64,000 nt of DNA, from the NCBI GenBank assembly GCA_035529695.1, contig DATKWD010000097.1:19318-83317 (forward strand), read 5' to 3'. The DNA is from DATKWD01 sp035529695. Its GTDB lineage: Bacteria > Actinomycetota > Acidimicrobiia > Acidimicrobiales > Salinilacustritrichaceae. The translations under genes and the position numbers were made by a program. Numbering within the stretch: the stretch's first letter is position 1; the number at the start of each line of letters is the position of its first letter. The notes under the pieces were generated by a model, which was not told the origin of the DNA, made no database searches, and saw nothing but the letters and a program-made list of their open reading frames with translations. This document shows, one piece after another, positions 26,469 through 35,053 of the stretch.

Positions 26469-27368
26469 ATGGACCTGACGCCTGACGTTCTGCACCAGCA
26501 GGAGTTCCGTGAAGCTCGCCGGGGTTACGACATGCGCGAGGTCGACGAGTTCCTCGAGCGCGTGGCGGTCGCCGTCGACCAGCTCCTCGAACGGCTCCAG
26601 GCAGCCGTCGGTGACGCCGACAGCGCTCGCGCGAGGGTGCGACAACTCGAACAGGAGGTCGCCGCCGAGGGCGCGAACCAGGCGCCGTCGACCGACGAGA
26701 CGATCCAGCGCACGCTTCTGCTCGCGCAGAAGGCGGCGGACGCTGCGGTGTCCGATGCCGAGGAGCAGGCTGCGCGGCTGATCGGTCGGGCCGAACAGCA
26801 GGCCGAGTTCGTGCTCAAGGAGGCAGGGAGCGCGGCCGAGCGCTCTCGCCTCGAGTCCGAGTCCCAGGCCAGGCGTGCCGGTGAGGAGACCCGTCGGCGG
26901 ATTCTCGAGGAGATCACGACGCTGGAACGAACCCGCGAGGTGATGCAAGGCGACGTGCGAGCCCTGCGTCGCTATCTCGACGATCAGCGGACACGGATGC
27001 GAACTGCAGCCCGTGACCTGCAGCGTCTCGTCGAGGACCCGACGGCGCTCAAGGAGTTCGCTCCACCGGTGACGAGCGACCGGCCGCCTCCCGAGCAGGC
27101 GCTGACCGTCGAGTCCGAGCACATCGTCGACCTGACCGGCGCCGCCGAGGCGGACGAGGAGCCGGCCCCTGAGCGGGCGGCAGCCCGGCATCTTCCGCCG
27201 CCCCCGCCGGTCGCCGAGCCGCAGAGTGACGTCCGCCGGGCCGATGCGTTCGAGGATCACGACGAGCCCGACGAGGTGACGCGCGACGAAGACGAGTCCG
27301 AACACGACGGTGACTACTTCGAGCAGCTTCGTCGGGCGATGAGTGACGAAGGTGGCGCAGGCTCCTGA
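26469..27368 (+). CDS. divIVA: DivIVA-domain polar growth protein
   Basis: 299 residues. The DivIVA N-terminal domain is clear: LTPDVLHQQEFREARRGYDMREVDEFLERVAVAV (about 2-36), with the FR..RRGYD...VD..L motif that senses membrane curvature. A coiled coil follows to about residue 190, then an acidic, proline-rich tail. In actinobacteria DivIVA (Wag31) directs polar wall growth. A reading frame of coding-like composition continues out of frame after its stop (see findings). Confidence 0.93.
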   Translation: MDLTPDVLHQQEFREARRGYDMREVDEFLERVAVAVDQLLERLQAAVGDADSARARVRQLEQEVAAEGANQAPSTDETIQRTLLLAQKAADAAVSDAEEQAARLIGRAEQQAEFVLKEAGSAAERSRLESESQARRAGEETRRRILEEITTLERTREVMQGDVRALRRYLDDQRTRMRTAARDLQRLVEDPTALKEFAPPVTSDRPPPEQALTVESEHIVDLTGAAEADEEPAPERAAARHLPPPPPVAEPQSDVRRADAFEDHDEPDEVTRDEDESEHDGDYFEQLRRAMSDEGGAGS

Positions 27369-27581
27369 CGCAGCGCACCAGGCCCGTCCCCGAGCCGGCC
27401 GCAGCGACCGTCGTCGAGTCAGAGCCGCCGCCCACGAAGATGCGAACCCCGGCGAAGACGACGTCGACTGCGAACGAACGTGCGACGGAGCCGACATCCG
27501 GCGCCGAGCAGTCGGCACCGAGAACCTGAGCATTCAGAACTGGGACGCGGGCAGCACGCCTCGGCTTCCTAGGATGATCCG
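27369..27581. other. 213-base divIVA-ileS spacer
   Basis: No T-box, tRNA or clear terminator is visible. The last 12 bases hold the ileS -10. The first 160 bases read as a P/E/T/A-rich open frame shifted relative to divIVA, ending at a TGA at 27527-27529 without an upstream start codon. Confidence 0.4.
27570..27575 (+). promoter_or_regulatory. Putative -10 (TAGGAT) of ileS, leaderless layout
   Basis: TAGGAT ends 6 nt before the ATG at 27582. A near-absent leader would exclude a T-box or other riboswitch for this gene. Confidence 0.6.
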
Positions 27582-30500
27582 ATGACCGAGGCCTATCCCG
27601 ACGTCGACCCCAATCCCTCTTTCCCCGCGATCGAACGGTCCGTGCTCGCGCGCTGGGATGCCGAGAAGACCTTCGAACGGTCGATCGAGCGTCGCGATGG
27701 TGCCGAGGAGTTCGTGTTCTACGACGGCCCGCCATTCGCCAACGGGCAACCCCACTACGGCCACCTGTTGACCGGGTTCGTCAAGGACGCGATCCCGCGC
27801 TACCAGACGATGCGTGGCAAGCGGGTCGATCGCCGGTTCGGTTGGGACTGCCATGGCCTTCCGGTCGAGCAGGAGGCCGAACAGCGCCTCGGGACCTTCG
27901 GGCGGGTGGCGATCGAGAAGCTCGGGGTGGGGGAGTTCAACCGCGAGTGTCGCGATCTGGTCGGCAGTACCGCCGACGCATGGCACTCGGTGGTGACGCG
28001 GCAGGCTCGTTGGGTCGACATGGCGAACGACTACAAGACCATGGATCTCTCGTTCATGGAGTCGGTCATGTGGGCGTTCAAGTCGCTGTACGACAAGGGC
28101 CTCGCCTACGAGGGGCTGCGAGTCCTGCCGTACTGCTGGGAGTGCGAGACCCCGCTGTCGAACTTCGAGACCCGCATGGACGAGTCGTACCGTGACCGTC
28201 AGGATCCGGCGATCACGGTGTGGTTCGAGCTGTCGAACGGCCAGCGACTCTTGGTCTGGACCACCACGCCATGGACGTTGCCGTCCAATCTGGCGATCGC
28301 TGTGGGGTCGACGATCTCGTACTCGGTCTACTCCGATGGCGAGCACGAGTACCTGCTCGGCGAGGAGACGGTCGGCACGTATGAGACCCAGCTCGAGGGT
28401 ATGACCCACATCGGGAACGTCGTCGGGGCCGACCTGGTCGGACTCTCGTACCGACCGCTGTTCGATTTCTTCGCCGGCACCGAGAACGCCCATCAGGTGC
28501 TCGGTGCCGATTGGGTCGACACCGGCGAGGGCACCGGTGTGGTGCACATGGCCCCGGGGTTCGGCGAGGACGACAAGATCGAGTGCGACAAGGTCGGCAT
28601 TCCGACCGTGTCGCCCGTCGACGAGCGCGGTCGCTTCACCGACGAGGTGCCCCCCTACGCGGGCGTGCAGGTCTTCGAGGCCAGCCGCGAGATCATCCGT
28701 GACCTCGCGCAGATCGGCGCCCTGGTCAGAGAGGACTCCTATGTACACAGCTACCCGCACTGCTGGAGGACCGACACGCCGCTGATCTACAAGGCGATGT
28801 CGTCGTGGTTCATCGCCGTGACCGAGATCAAGGACCGCATGATCGCACTCAATCAGGAGATCACCTGGGTTCCCGAGCACGTCAAGGACGGAAGTTTCGG
28901 CAAGTGGCTCGAGGGGGCCCGCGACTGGTCGATCAGTCGAAACCGGTTCTGGGGATCACCGATCCCGGTGTGGACGTCCGACGACCCCGCCCACCCGAGG
29001 ATCGACGTGTACGGCTCGATCGCCGACCTCGAGGCGGACTTCGGCGTCGAGGTGCTCGATCTGCACCGTCCCGCCATCGACGAACTGACACGGCCCAATC
29101 CCGACGACCCGACGGGCAGGTCGACGATGCGCAGGATCCCCGACGTGTTGGACTGCTGGTTCGAGTCCGGGTCGATGCCCTTCGCACAGGTGCACTACCC
29201 CTTCGAGAACCGCGAGTGGTTCGAGTCGCACTTCCCTGGTGACTTCATCTGCGAGTACATCGGCCAGACACGGGGCTGGTTCTACACGCTGCACGTGCTG
29301 GCGACGGCGCTGTTCGACCGGCCGGCATTCTCGAGCTGCGTGGTGCACGGGGTGCTTCTCGGTGACGACGGACAGAAGCTCTCCAAGCGGCTGAAGAACT
29401 ACCCCGACCCGGTCGAGGTGTTCGACACGATCGGCTCCGATGCGATGCGATGGTCGTTGCTGAGTTCGGCCGCGGTGCGTGGCGGCGACATGGTGGCCTC
29501 GAAGGGGCCGATGGAGGACGCCGTCCGACAGGTGCTGTTGCCGATCTGGAATGCGTGGTCGTTCCTGTCGCTCTACACCAACGCCGGGGAGGGCCTCCGT
29601 CGGGGAGAAATCGTGCATGGCGCAACCGACGTGCTCGATCGTTACATCCTTGCGAAGACCCACGATCTGGTGCGGTCCACCACCGCGTCGATGGACGGCC
29701 ACGACCTCTCCGGGACGTGCGCCCAGATCAGCGAGTTCATCGACTCGCTGAACAACTGGTACATCCGGCGCTCGCGGCAGCGGTTCTGGGACGAGGACCA
29801 GATGGCGATCGACGTCCTCCACACCGTGCTCGAGAACCTCTGTCGGGTGAGCGCGCCCATGCTCCCGCTGCTCACCGACCACCTGTGGCCCCGACTCACC
29901 GGTGGCGACTCGGTGCATCTCGTCGACTGGCCCGACGCGGCCGACCTCGCTGCTGAGGAAGATCTCGTCGCACGGATGGACCTGGTCCGTGACATCGCGT
30001 CGGCAGCGAAGTCGATTCGTGAGGCGCGCGGGCTCCGACGTCGTCTTCCCCTCGCCAGCCTGACCGTTGCGATCGACGCGGATGCCGACCTCGCCGAGTT
30101 CGCGTCGCTGCTCGCGGAGGAGGTCAACGTGAAGTCCGTCGAGTTCGTCGCGGCGGGTTCGCTCGGCGCCGAGCGATTCGAAGTCGACCTGAAGGTCGTC
30201 GGCCGTCGGCTCGGGAAGGACACGCCGACCGTCGTCGCTGCCATGAAGGCCGGTGACTACCGGTTCGATGCGGTGGCCGATCGACTCGAGGCGGCGGGAC
30301 ATCGATTCGGTCCGGACGAGTACGTCCGCAAGCTCGACGCAGACGATCCGGACGCGACCGCGGCCCTGACCGGCGGGATCGGGCTCGTTCGGCTCGATCT
30401 CGAGGTGACCCCCGAGCTCGAGGCCGAGGGTCTGGTGCGTGATCTGGCCCGAGCTGTCAACGAGGCGCGGCGGGCCGATGGTCTCGACGTGTCCGACCGT

Positions 30501-30689
30501 ATCCGGCTGCTGATCGACCCGGGACACCATCACGATGTCGTCGAGGCCGTCGAGGCGCACGAGACCATGCTCAAGGACGCCACGTTGGCGACCGAGGTGG
30601 TCGTCTCGGGCCCGATAAGCGACGCGCATCGTCACCAGTTCGGCGACGGGCGTGCGGTCCACCTGGCCGTTCACCGGTTGACTCCTTGA
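27582..30689 (+). CDS. ileS: Isoleucyl-tRNA synthetase
   Basis: 1035 residues, full length. The class I signature reads GQPHYGH (HYGH instead of HIGH) and the second reads GQKLSKR (KLSKR instead of KMSKS). This combination marks the eukaryote-like IleRS type 2, known to be less sensitive to mupirocin. The editing domain lies at about 185-390 (WTTTPWTLPSNLAIAVG). It follows divIVA and precedes a DksA-like gene and lspA, an order also known from other actinobacteria. Confidence 0.96.
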   Translation: MTEAYPDVDPNPSFPAIERSVLARWDAEKTFERSIERRDGAEEFVFYDGPPFANGQPHYGHLLTGFVKDAIPRYQTMRGKRVDRRFGWDCHGLPVEQEAEQRLGTFGRVAIEKLGVGEFNRECRDLVGSTADAWHSVVTRQARWVDMANDYKTMDLSFMESVMWAFKSLYDKGLAYEGLRVLPYCWECETPLSNFETRMDESYRDRQDPAITVWFELSNGQRLLVWTTTPWTLPSNLAIAVGSTISYSVYSDGEHEYLLGEETVGTYETQLEGMTHIGNVVGADLVGLSYRPLFDFFAGTENAHQVLGADWVDTGEGTGVVHMAPGFGEDDKIECDKVGIPTVSPVDERGRFTDEVPPYAGVQVFEASREIIRDLAQIGALVREDSYVHSYPHCWRTDTPLIYKAMSSWFIAVTEIKDRMIALNQEITWVPEHVKDGSFGKWLEGARDWSISRNRFWGSPIPVWTSDDPAHPRIDVYGSIADLEADFGVEVLDLHRPAIDELTRPNPDDPTGRSTMRRIPDVLDCWFESGSMPFAQVHYPFENREWFESHFPGDFICEYIGQTRGWFYTLHVLATALFDRPAFSSCVVHGVLLGDDGQKLSKRLKNYPDPVEVFDTIGSDAMRWSLLSSAAVRGGDMVASKGPMEDAVRQVLLPIWNAWSFLSLYTNAGEGLRRGEIVHGATDVLDRYILAKTHDLVRSTTASMDGHDLSGTCAQISEFIDSLNNWYIRRSRQRFWDEDQMAIDVLHTVLENLCRVSAPMLPLLTDHLWPRLTGGDSVHLVDWPDAADLAAEEDLVARMDLVRDIASAAKSIREARGLRRRLPLASLTVAIDADADLAEFASLLAEEVNVKSVEFVAAGSLGAERFEVDLKVVGRRLGKDTPTVVAAMKAGDYRFDAVADRLEAAGHRFGPDEYVRKLDADDPDATAALTGGIGLVRLDLEVTPELEAEGLVRDLARAVNEARRADGLDVSDRIRLLIDPGHHHDVVEAVEAHETMLKDATLATEVVVSGPISDAHRHQFGDGRAVHLAVHRLTP

Positions 30690-30715
30690 CCGGGTCGTGA
30701 GCTGCCACGTACGCT
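30686..30715 (+). promoter_or_regulatory. Promoter candidate for the DksA-like gene (TTGACC-N18-TACGCT)
   Basis: TTGACC at 30686-30691 covers the ileS stop codon; TACGCT lies at 30710-30715, 18 bases on. The leader to the ATG at 30749 would be about 27 nt. Confidence 0.6.
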
Positions 30716-30748
30716 CCGGCACCCTTTTGCACATCGATGGGATTCCTC

Positions 30749-31438
30749 ATGGCAAGTGCTCGCAAGTCGACGACGAAGTCGGCCGCGAAGAACAAGGCGC
30801 CCAAGAAGGTCGCCTCGAAGAAGTCGTCTGCCAAGAGGCCGGCACCGAAGAAGGCTGCAACCAAGAAGGCTGCGCCCAAGAAGCAGACCACGAAGGCTGC
30901 GCCCAAGAAGCAGACCAAGAAGGCTGCGACCAAGAAGGCTGCGCCCAAGCAGGCTGCGCCCAAGAAGCAGACCTCGAAGGCTGCGCCCAAGAAGGCCGCG
31001 GCGAAGAAGCAGACCAAGAGACGTACCACCACGGCCGCAGCCCGAGCATCGGTGGCGAAGTCACCGTTCTCGAAGAAGTTCCTCGACGTGCAGCGGGCGG
31101 CACTGCTGTCGGAGAGGGAGGTCTACCTCCGGCAGGCGACCAACCTGAAGGCCGAGGCCGACGCGCTGGTCCTGGACATGGACCCGGGCGACGTGCAGTT
31201 CGACGAGGAATCCGGCGAGGGCGACACGGTGCAGGTCGAGCGCGAGCGCGACCTCGTGTTGTCTGCGCAGGCGCTTCAAGCCGTGGGCGAGATCGATCAT
31301 GCCCTGGCCAAGTTCGACCTCGGCACCTATGGCATCTGCGAGGTCTCGGGTGACCCGATCCCCGAGGAGCGCCTCGACGCCATTCCGTGGGCACGAGAGC
31401 GGGTCGAATACAAGGTCGGAGGGCTCAACCGTCGCTGA
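30749..31438 (+). CDS. DksA/TraR-like protein with lysine/alanine-rich N-terminal tail
   Basis: 229 residues from the ATG at 30749; an ATG at 30737 would add four residues. Residues 1-100 are a low-complexity K/A/P/T tail built of repeats such as KKAAPKKQT, like histone H1 or mycobacterial HupB tails. Residues about 105-229 are a DksA/TraR-like coiled coil (SEREVYLRQATNLKAEADAL) and finger region (YGICEVSGDPIPEERLDAIPWA). Only one cysteine (C197) of the four zinc ligands remains. Possible roles are RNA polymerase or nucleic acid binding. The DksA-like gene next to lspA is a known actinobacterial arrangement. Confidence 0.85.
   Translation: MASARKSTTKSAAKNKAPKKVASKKSSAKRPAPKKAATKKAAPKKQTTKAAPKKQTKKAATKKAAPKQAAPKKQTSKAAPKKAAAKKQTKRRTTTAAARASVAKSPFSKKFLDVQRAALLSEREVYLRQATNLKAEADALVLDMDPGDVQFDEESGEGDTVQVERERDLVLSAQALQAVGEIDHALAKFDLGTYGICEVSGDPIPEERLDAIPWARERVEYKVGGLNRR
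30830..31022 (+). repeat. Degenerate tandem repeats coding for KKAAPKKQT-type units
   Basis: The DNA repeats variants of AAGAAGGCTGCGCCCAAG many times in frame within the DksA-like gene. Repeats of this kind are prone to copy-number change by slippage. Confidence 0.8.
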
Positions 31439-31931
31439 GCGCGGAACGTCCGGTGCCGCTCGCCGCATCGGGCTGGCGATCGGGGTCGCCGTCGGCGTCA
31501 TCGCCGTCGACCAGCTCACCAAGCTGTGGGCGGTTGCGGCACTGGCCGACGAGCCGATCGATCTGTTCTGGACCCTTCGACTCAGGCTGATCCGCAACTT
31601 CGGCGGATCCTTCGGCATTGCACCGGGCCGTGGAGCGGTGATCTCGCTGATAGGGATCGTGGTGATCGGCGGCCTCCTCTACGCCGCGAGCAAGCCCCGC
31701 CCGACCGCAACGATCGTCGCCCTCGGCTTCTTCATCGGTGGCGCTGCAGGCAACATCATCGACCGCATCGTGCGCGACGGATCGGGTGTGTTCGGAGGTG
31801 GGGTGGTCGACTTCATCGACTTCCAGTGGTGGCCGGTGTTCAACGTGGCCGACATCTCGCTGTACATCGGGGTCGGGTTGCTGCTGCTGGTCGGGTTCGA
31901 GGATCGGCCGGACGTGGCGGGCGATGACTGA
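31350..31931 (+). CDS. lspA: Lipoprotein signal peptidase LspA
   Basis: The core is clear: IAVDQLTKLWAV, LIRNFGGSFGI, GGAAGNIIDRI and FNVADISLYIG with both catalytic aspartates, and four membrane segments. It cleaves prolipoproteins after lipidation. The start is uncertain. A normal-length protein would begin near 31433, but there is no ATG, GTG or TTG there in frame. The nearest is GTG 31350, 89 bases inside the DksA-like gene, giving 193 residues. The end overlaps the rluD-like gene by 8 bases. Confidence 0.88.
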   Translation: MTRSPRSASTPFRGHESGSNTRSEGSTVAERGTSGAARRIGLAIGVAVGVIAVDQLTKLWAVAALADEPIDLFWTLRLRLIRNFGGSFGIAPGRGAVISLIGIVVIGGLLYAASKPRPTATIVALGFFIGGAAGNIIDRIVRDGSGVFGGGVVDFIDFQWWPVFNVADISLYIGVGLLLLVGFEDRPDVAGDD

Positions 31932-32862
31932 TCGTCTCGAGATAGAGGTGCCCGAGGTGATCGGGGGTCAGCGTCTGGATCGGGTCGTGTCGCTCGAGAC
32001 CGGACTGAGCCGGTCGGTCGTCGCCGGCCTCATCGATCGCGGTGAGGTCACCGTCGACGGACTGGTCGTCGGGCAACGGAGCTTCCGGCTCGAGCCGGGC
32101 CAGGTCATTGCTTTGGAGGTGCCCGACGGTCCCGACGCCGTCCAGCTCACCCCGGATCCATCGGTGACGTTCGACGTGCTCTACGCGGACGACCATCTGC
32201 TGGTGATCGACAAGCCTGCCGATGCCGTGGTGCATGCGGGGGCCGGTCAACCCCACGTGACATTGGTGAACGGCCTGATCCATCGGTTCCCCGAGATCGC
32301 CGAGGTCGGCCAGCCGGACCGTCCTGGGATCGTGCATCGGCTCGACCGGGGGACCTCGGGTGCTCTCCTGGTCGCTCGGACGCAGCCCGCCTACGAAGGT
32401 CTCGTGGACTTGCTGAGCCGACGCGAGGTCGAGCGGGTCTACTGGGCCCTGGTCCGGGGTGTCCCCGGCAGCGGAAGGGGGACCGTCGATGCGCCGATCG
32501 GCCGGTCCTCACGGCGGCGAACGAACATGGCGATCGTGGCGGACGGGCGGCAGGCGGTGACGCACTACGAGGTGAAGGAGCGCTACGACCGACCGATCGA
32601 CTGCGCTCGGCTCGAGTGTCGGCTCGAGACGGGTCGCACCCACCAGATCCGAGTGCACCTCAGCTCGATCGGGCACCCGGTCCTCGGCGACCGGCGCTAC
32701 GGGCCGCCGCACGGGCCCTTCGCCGCTCTGGATCGCATGGCGCTGCATGCCCAGGCGCTCGGGCTCGTGCATCCGATCACCGGTGAACGTCTCGAGGTCG
32801 AGGCTCCGTTGCCCGAAGCGCTCACCGACCTGCTTCAGCAGTTGTCGGTGGCGGCGCGCTGA
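31924..32862 (+). CDS. RluD-family 23S rRNA pseudouridine synthase
   Basis: 312 residues. An N-terminal S4 domain (GQRLDRVVSLETGLSRSVVAGLIDRGEVTVDG) precedes the catalytic domain with IVHRLDRGTSGALLVA, whose aspartate is catalytic, and LETGRTHQIRVHLSSIGHPVLGD. It isomerises uridines in rRNA; RluD-like specificity is inferred. lspA-rluD order is widely conserved. Its 3' end overlaps the convergent Rrf2 gene by 28 bases. Confidence 0.94.
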   Translation: MTDRLEIEVPEVIGGQRLDRVVSLETGLSRSVVAGLIDRGEVTVDGLVVGQRSFRLEPGQVIALEVPDGPDAVQLTPDPSVTFDVLYADDHLLVIDKPADAVVHAGAGQPHVTLVNGLIHRFPEIAEVGQPDRPGIVHRLDRGTSGALLVARTQPAYEGLVDLLSRREVERVYWALVRGVPGSGRGTVDAPIGRSSRRRTNMAIVADGRQAVTHYEVKERYDRPIDCARLECRLETGRTHQIRVHLSSIGHPVLGDRRYGPPHGPFAALDRMALHAQALGLVHPITGERLEVEAPLPEALTDLLQQLSVAAR

Positions 32863-33314
32863 CTCCCGGCGCCGTGGACCTCAGGCCAGGCGCGGTCGCC
32901 GCGTGACATCGCTGCGATGTCGGCCAGGGTCATCTCCGACAAGTGTCGGCGCATGTGTTCGCCGACGACGTCCCAGACGGCCAGCAGGACGCATTGGCCT
33001 TCGTGGTCACAGGCACCGTCTTCGTGTGGGCGGCCGAAGTCGCCGATGGCGATCGGCCCGTCGACGGCACTCACGATGTCAGCCAGGGTGATGTCGGCGG
33101 GCTCGCGGGCGAGCTCGTAGCCACCGCCCACGCCTCGCTTGCTCCGGACCAGACCCGCTCCCTTGAGCGCGAGCAGGATCTGCTCGAGGTAGGGCTGAGG
33201 GAGGCTCGTGCGTTCGGCGATGTCGCGCACCGAGGTGGGACCGCCGGCAGTGGCGTGGAGCGCGAGCGAGAGGAGCGCGCGGCTCGCATAGTCGCCGCGG
33301 GTCGAGACCTTCAC
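32835..33314 (-). CDS. Rrf2-family transcriptional regulator
   Basis: 159 residues from GTG 33314. MKVSTRGDYASRALLSLALHA and VRDIAERTSLPQPYLEQILLALKGAGLVRSKRGVGGGYELAR form the Rrf2 winged helix. Only two cysteines remain in the cluster-binding region (C-x5-C in DGACDHEGQC), followed by a conserved VLLAVWDVVGEHM. IscR and NsrR use three cysteines, so cluster binding is uncertain. Possible target pathways are iron-sulfur assembly, cysteine metabolism or nitric oxide response. Confidence 0.9.
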   Translation of the reverse strand: MKVSTRGDYASRALLSLALHATAGGPTSVRDIAERTSLPQPYLEQILLALKGAGLVRSKRGVGGGYELAREPADITLADIVSAVDGPIAIGDFGRPHEDGACDHEGQCVLLAVWDVVGEHMRRHLSEMTLADIAAMSRGDRAWPEVHGAGSQRAATDNC

Positions 33315-33321
33315 GAGTCGG

Positions 33322-33327
33322 ACCTTA
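33322..33327 (-). promoter_or_regulatory. Putative -10 (TAAGGT) of the Rrf2 gene, leaderless layout
   Basis: On the minus strand TAAGGT ends 7 nt before the GTG at 33314. Confidence 0.53.
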
Positions 33328-33382
33328 GAGCCCGGACGCGTCCGTCGATCGCGGGTGAGCTGCGATAGCGTCTTCGTTCTCC

Positions 33383-34498
33383 GTGGCCACGCCTCCCGTT
33401 TCGACCGACCTCATCCTTCCCGACTACGGCGATGCCTGCGTCAGTCGCGTCGTGGCGAGCTGCCTCGATCCTGACGGGGGAGCCGGCGCCTGGCTGCCGG
33501 ACCCGCTCCGAGGCGCTGAGCAGGTGGTGCTCCTCGTCCTCGACGGGCTCGGTTGGGAACAGCTGACGGCTCGGTCCTCGATCGCCCCGACGTTGTGTGC
33601 CATGGAGGGCGGTTCGATCACGACCGTCGCACCATCCACCACCTCGACTGCGCTGACCTCGATCTCCACGGGGACCCCTCCCGGACAGCACGGGGTGATC
33701 GGCTATCGCATCGCCGTCGATCACGAGGTCCTGAACGTGCTCCGGTGGTCGACACCGGCCGGTGATGCCCGAAAGCACATCCTGCCCGAGTCGATCCAGC
33801 GCGAGCCGCCGTTCGCGGGTGAGCGGCCGCCGGTGGTCACCCGTGCGGAGTTCCGGGGGTCCGGGTTCACCATTGCGCACCTCGATGGAGTTCGTTTCAC
33901 CGGCTACCGGACGTTGGGCACGCTCGTCGCCGAGACGCAGCGTCACGTCGACGCCGGCGAACCCTTCGTCTACGTGTACTACGACGGCATCGACAAGGTC
34001 GCGCACGAGTACGGCTTCGGGCCGGTCTACGACGCCGAGCTCCGTTCGGTCGACCGACTCGTCGGTGACCTCCTCGAGGTGATCGGGCCGCAGGCGACAC
34101 TCGTCGTCACCGCCGATCATGGGCAGGTCGTGGTCGGGGACCACGTCATCGAGCTCGACCATGACGTGCTCGCGAACGTGGCATACCAGTCGGGGGAAGG
34201 CCGGTTCCGCTGGCTGCACGCACGGTCGGGGCGAGCATCCGCGCTGCTGTCCGAGGCCGTCTCTCGCTATTCCGACGATGCTTGGGTCGTGTCGGCCGAA
34301 CAGATCATCGAAGAGGGTTGGTTCGGCCCGCGAGTGTCAGACGCATCGGCCGCCCGCCTCGGTGACGTGGCGTTGGTGGCCCGGACCGCGGTCGCCTTCC
34401 ACGACCCCGACGACAGCGGCCCGTACCAGCTCATCGCTCGCCACGGCTCGCTGACCGCGGCCGAGATGTACGTGCCGTTGCTCGCCTCGCGGGGCTGA
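33383..34498 (+). CDS. Alkaline phosphatase superfamily phosphodiesterase
   Basis: 371 residues from GTG 33383. VVLLVLDGLGWEQL gives the first metal aspartate, TTVAPSTTSTALTSISTGTPPGQHGVIGY holds the nucleophile threonine/serine region, and VYYDGIDKVAHEYG and VVTADHGQV give the later metal ligands. This is the type I phosphodiesterase/nucleotide pyrophosphatase pattern. No signal peptide is seen, so it is probably cytoplasmic. Substrate unknown. A TAGCGT hexamer at 33366-33371 is a possible -10. Confidence 0.85.
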   Translation: MATPPVSTDLILPDYGDACVSRVVASCLDPDGGAGAWLPDPLRGAEQVVLLVLDGLGWEQLTARSSIAPTLCAMEGGSITTVAPSTTSTALTSISTGTPPGQHGVIGYRIAVDHEVLNVLRWSTPAGDARKHILPESIQREPPFAGERPPVVTRAEFRGSGFTIAHLDGVRFTGYRTLGTLVAETQRHVDAGEPFVYVYYDGIDKVAHEYGFGPVYDAELRSVDRLVGDLLEVIGPQATLVVTADHGQVVVGDHVIELDHDVLANVAYQSGEGRFRWLHARSGRASALLSEAVSRYSDDAWVVSAEQIIEEGWFGPRVSDASAARLGDVALVARTAVAFHDPDDSGPYQLIARHGSLTAAEMYVPLLASRG

Positions 34499-34512
34499 AC
34501 ACGGCCAGTCGA

Positions 34513-34518
34513 TATCTT
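34513..34518 (+). promoter_or_regulatory. Putative -10 (TATCTT) of bpa
   Basis: TATCTT ends 13 nt before the ATG at 34532, and AGAGGAG lies between, so a very short leader may keep part of the ribosome site. Confidence 0.45.
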
Positions 34519-34531
34519 CCAGAGGAGCATC

Positions 34532-35053
34532 ATGTCCGAGCGCACTGAGCAGTCCGAACACATCGAACCATCCGAACCGATCGAACCGTCCGAGTTGGTC
34601 GACCCGAGCGACGTCGAGGTGTCGACCGAGTCGATCCAGGAGCCCGCCAAGGTGATGCGCATCGGATCGATGATCAAGCAGCTCCTCGACGAGGTGCGTG
34701 CTGCCGAGCTCGACGCGCCTTCGCGCGATCGGCTTCGCGAGATCTACCGCGTGTCGGTCAAGGAGATCGCCTCGGCGCTGTCGACGGATCTCCAGGAGGA
34801 GCTCGACCGCCTCGCCCTCCCGTTCCAGGATGATGAGGACCCGCCGAGCGAAGCCGAGTTGCGCATCGCGCAGGCTCAGCTGGTCGGCTGGCTCGAGGGC
34901 CTGTTCCACGGCATCCAGGCCGCGCTGGTGGCGCAACAGATGGCGGCCCGTCAACAGCTCGAGCAGATGCGGGGACAGCTGCAGCCCGGCCCAGCCCATG
35001 GTGGGCCACCGGCCGACGGTTCGGTCGAGCCTCCGCCAGGTACCTACCTCTGA
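34532..35053 (+). CDS. bpa: Bacterial proteasome activator Bpa (PafE)
   Basis: 173 residues. After an acidic, E/P-rich N-terminus (about 1-35), the helical core KVMRIGSMIKQLLDEVRAAELDAPSRDRLREIYRVSVKEIASALS and the VGWLEGLFHGIQAALVAQQMAARQQLEQMR helix match the Bpa family. The C-terminus ends in GTYL, equivalent to the GQYL motif that docks mycobacterial Bpa and Mpa on the 20S proteasome. It opens the proteasome gate without ATP. Implies a 20S proteasome elsewhere in the genome. Confidence 0.93.
   Translation: MSERTEQSEHIEPSEPIEPSELVDPSDVEVSTESIQEPAKVMRIGSMIKQLLDEVRAAELDAPSRDRLREIYRVSVKEIASALSTDLQEELDRLALPFQDDEDPPSEAELRIAQAQLVGWLEGLFHGIQAALVAQQMAARQQLEQMRGQLQPGPAHGGPPADGSVEPPPGTYL

Noticed and set aside
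27369..27581. T-box riboswitch before ileS
   Set aside because: No conserved T-box core (TGGNACCGCG-like) or specifier stem could be found, and a -10 lies directly at the start codon.
27343..27585. 80-residue plus-strand frame starting inside divIVA
   Set aside because: Third-position G/C content is lower than in the competing frame, the product is arginine-rich low complexity, and it overlaps the ileS start.
30830..31022. CRISPR-like or satellite repeat
   Set aside because: The repeats are in-frame codons for a K/A/P-rich tail, without spacers.
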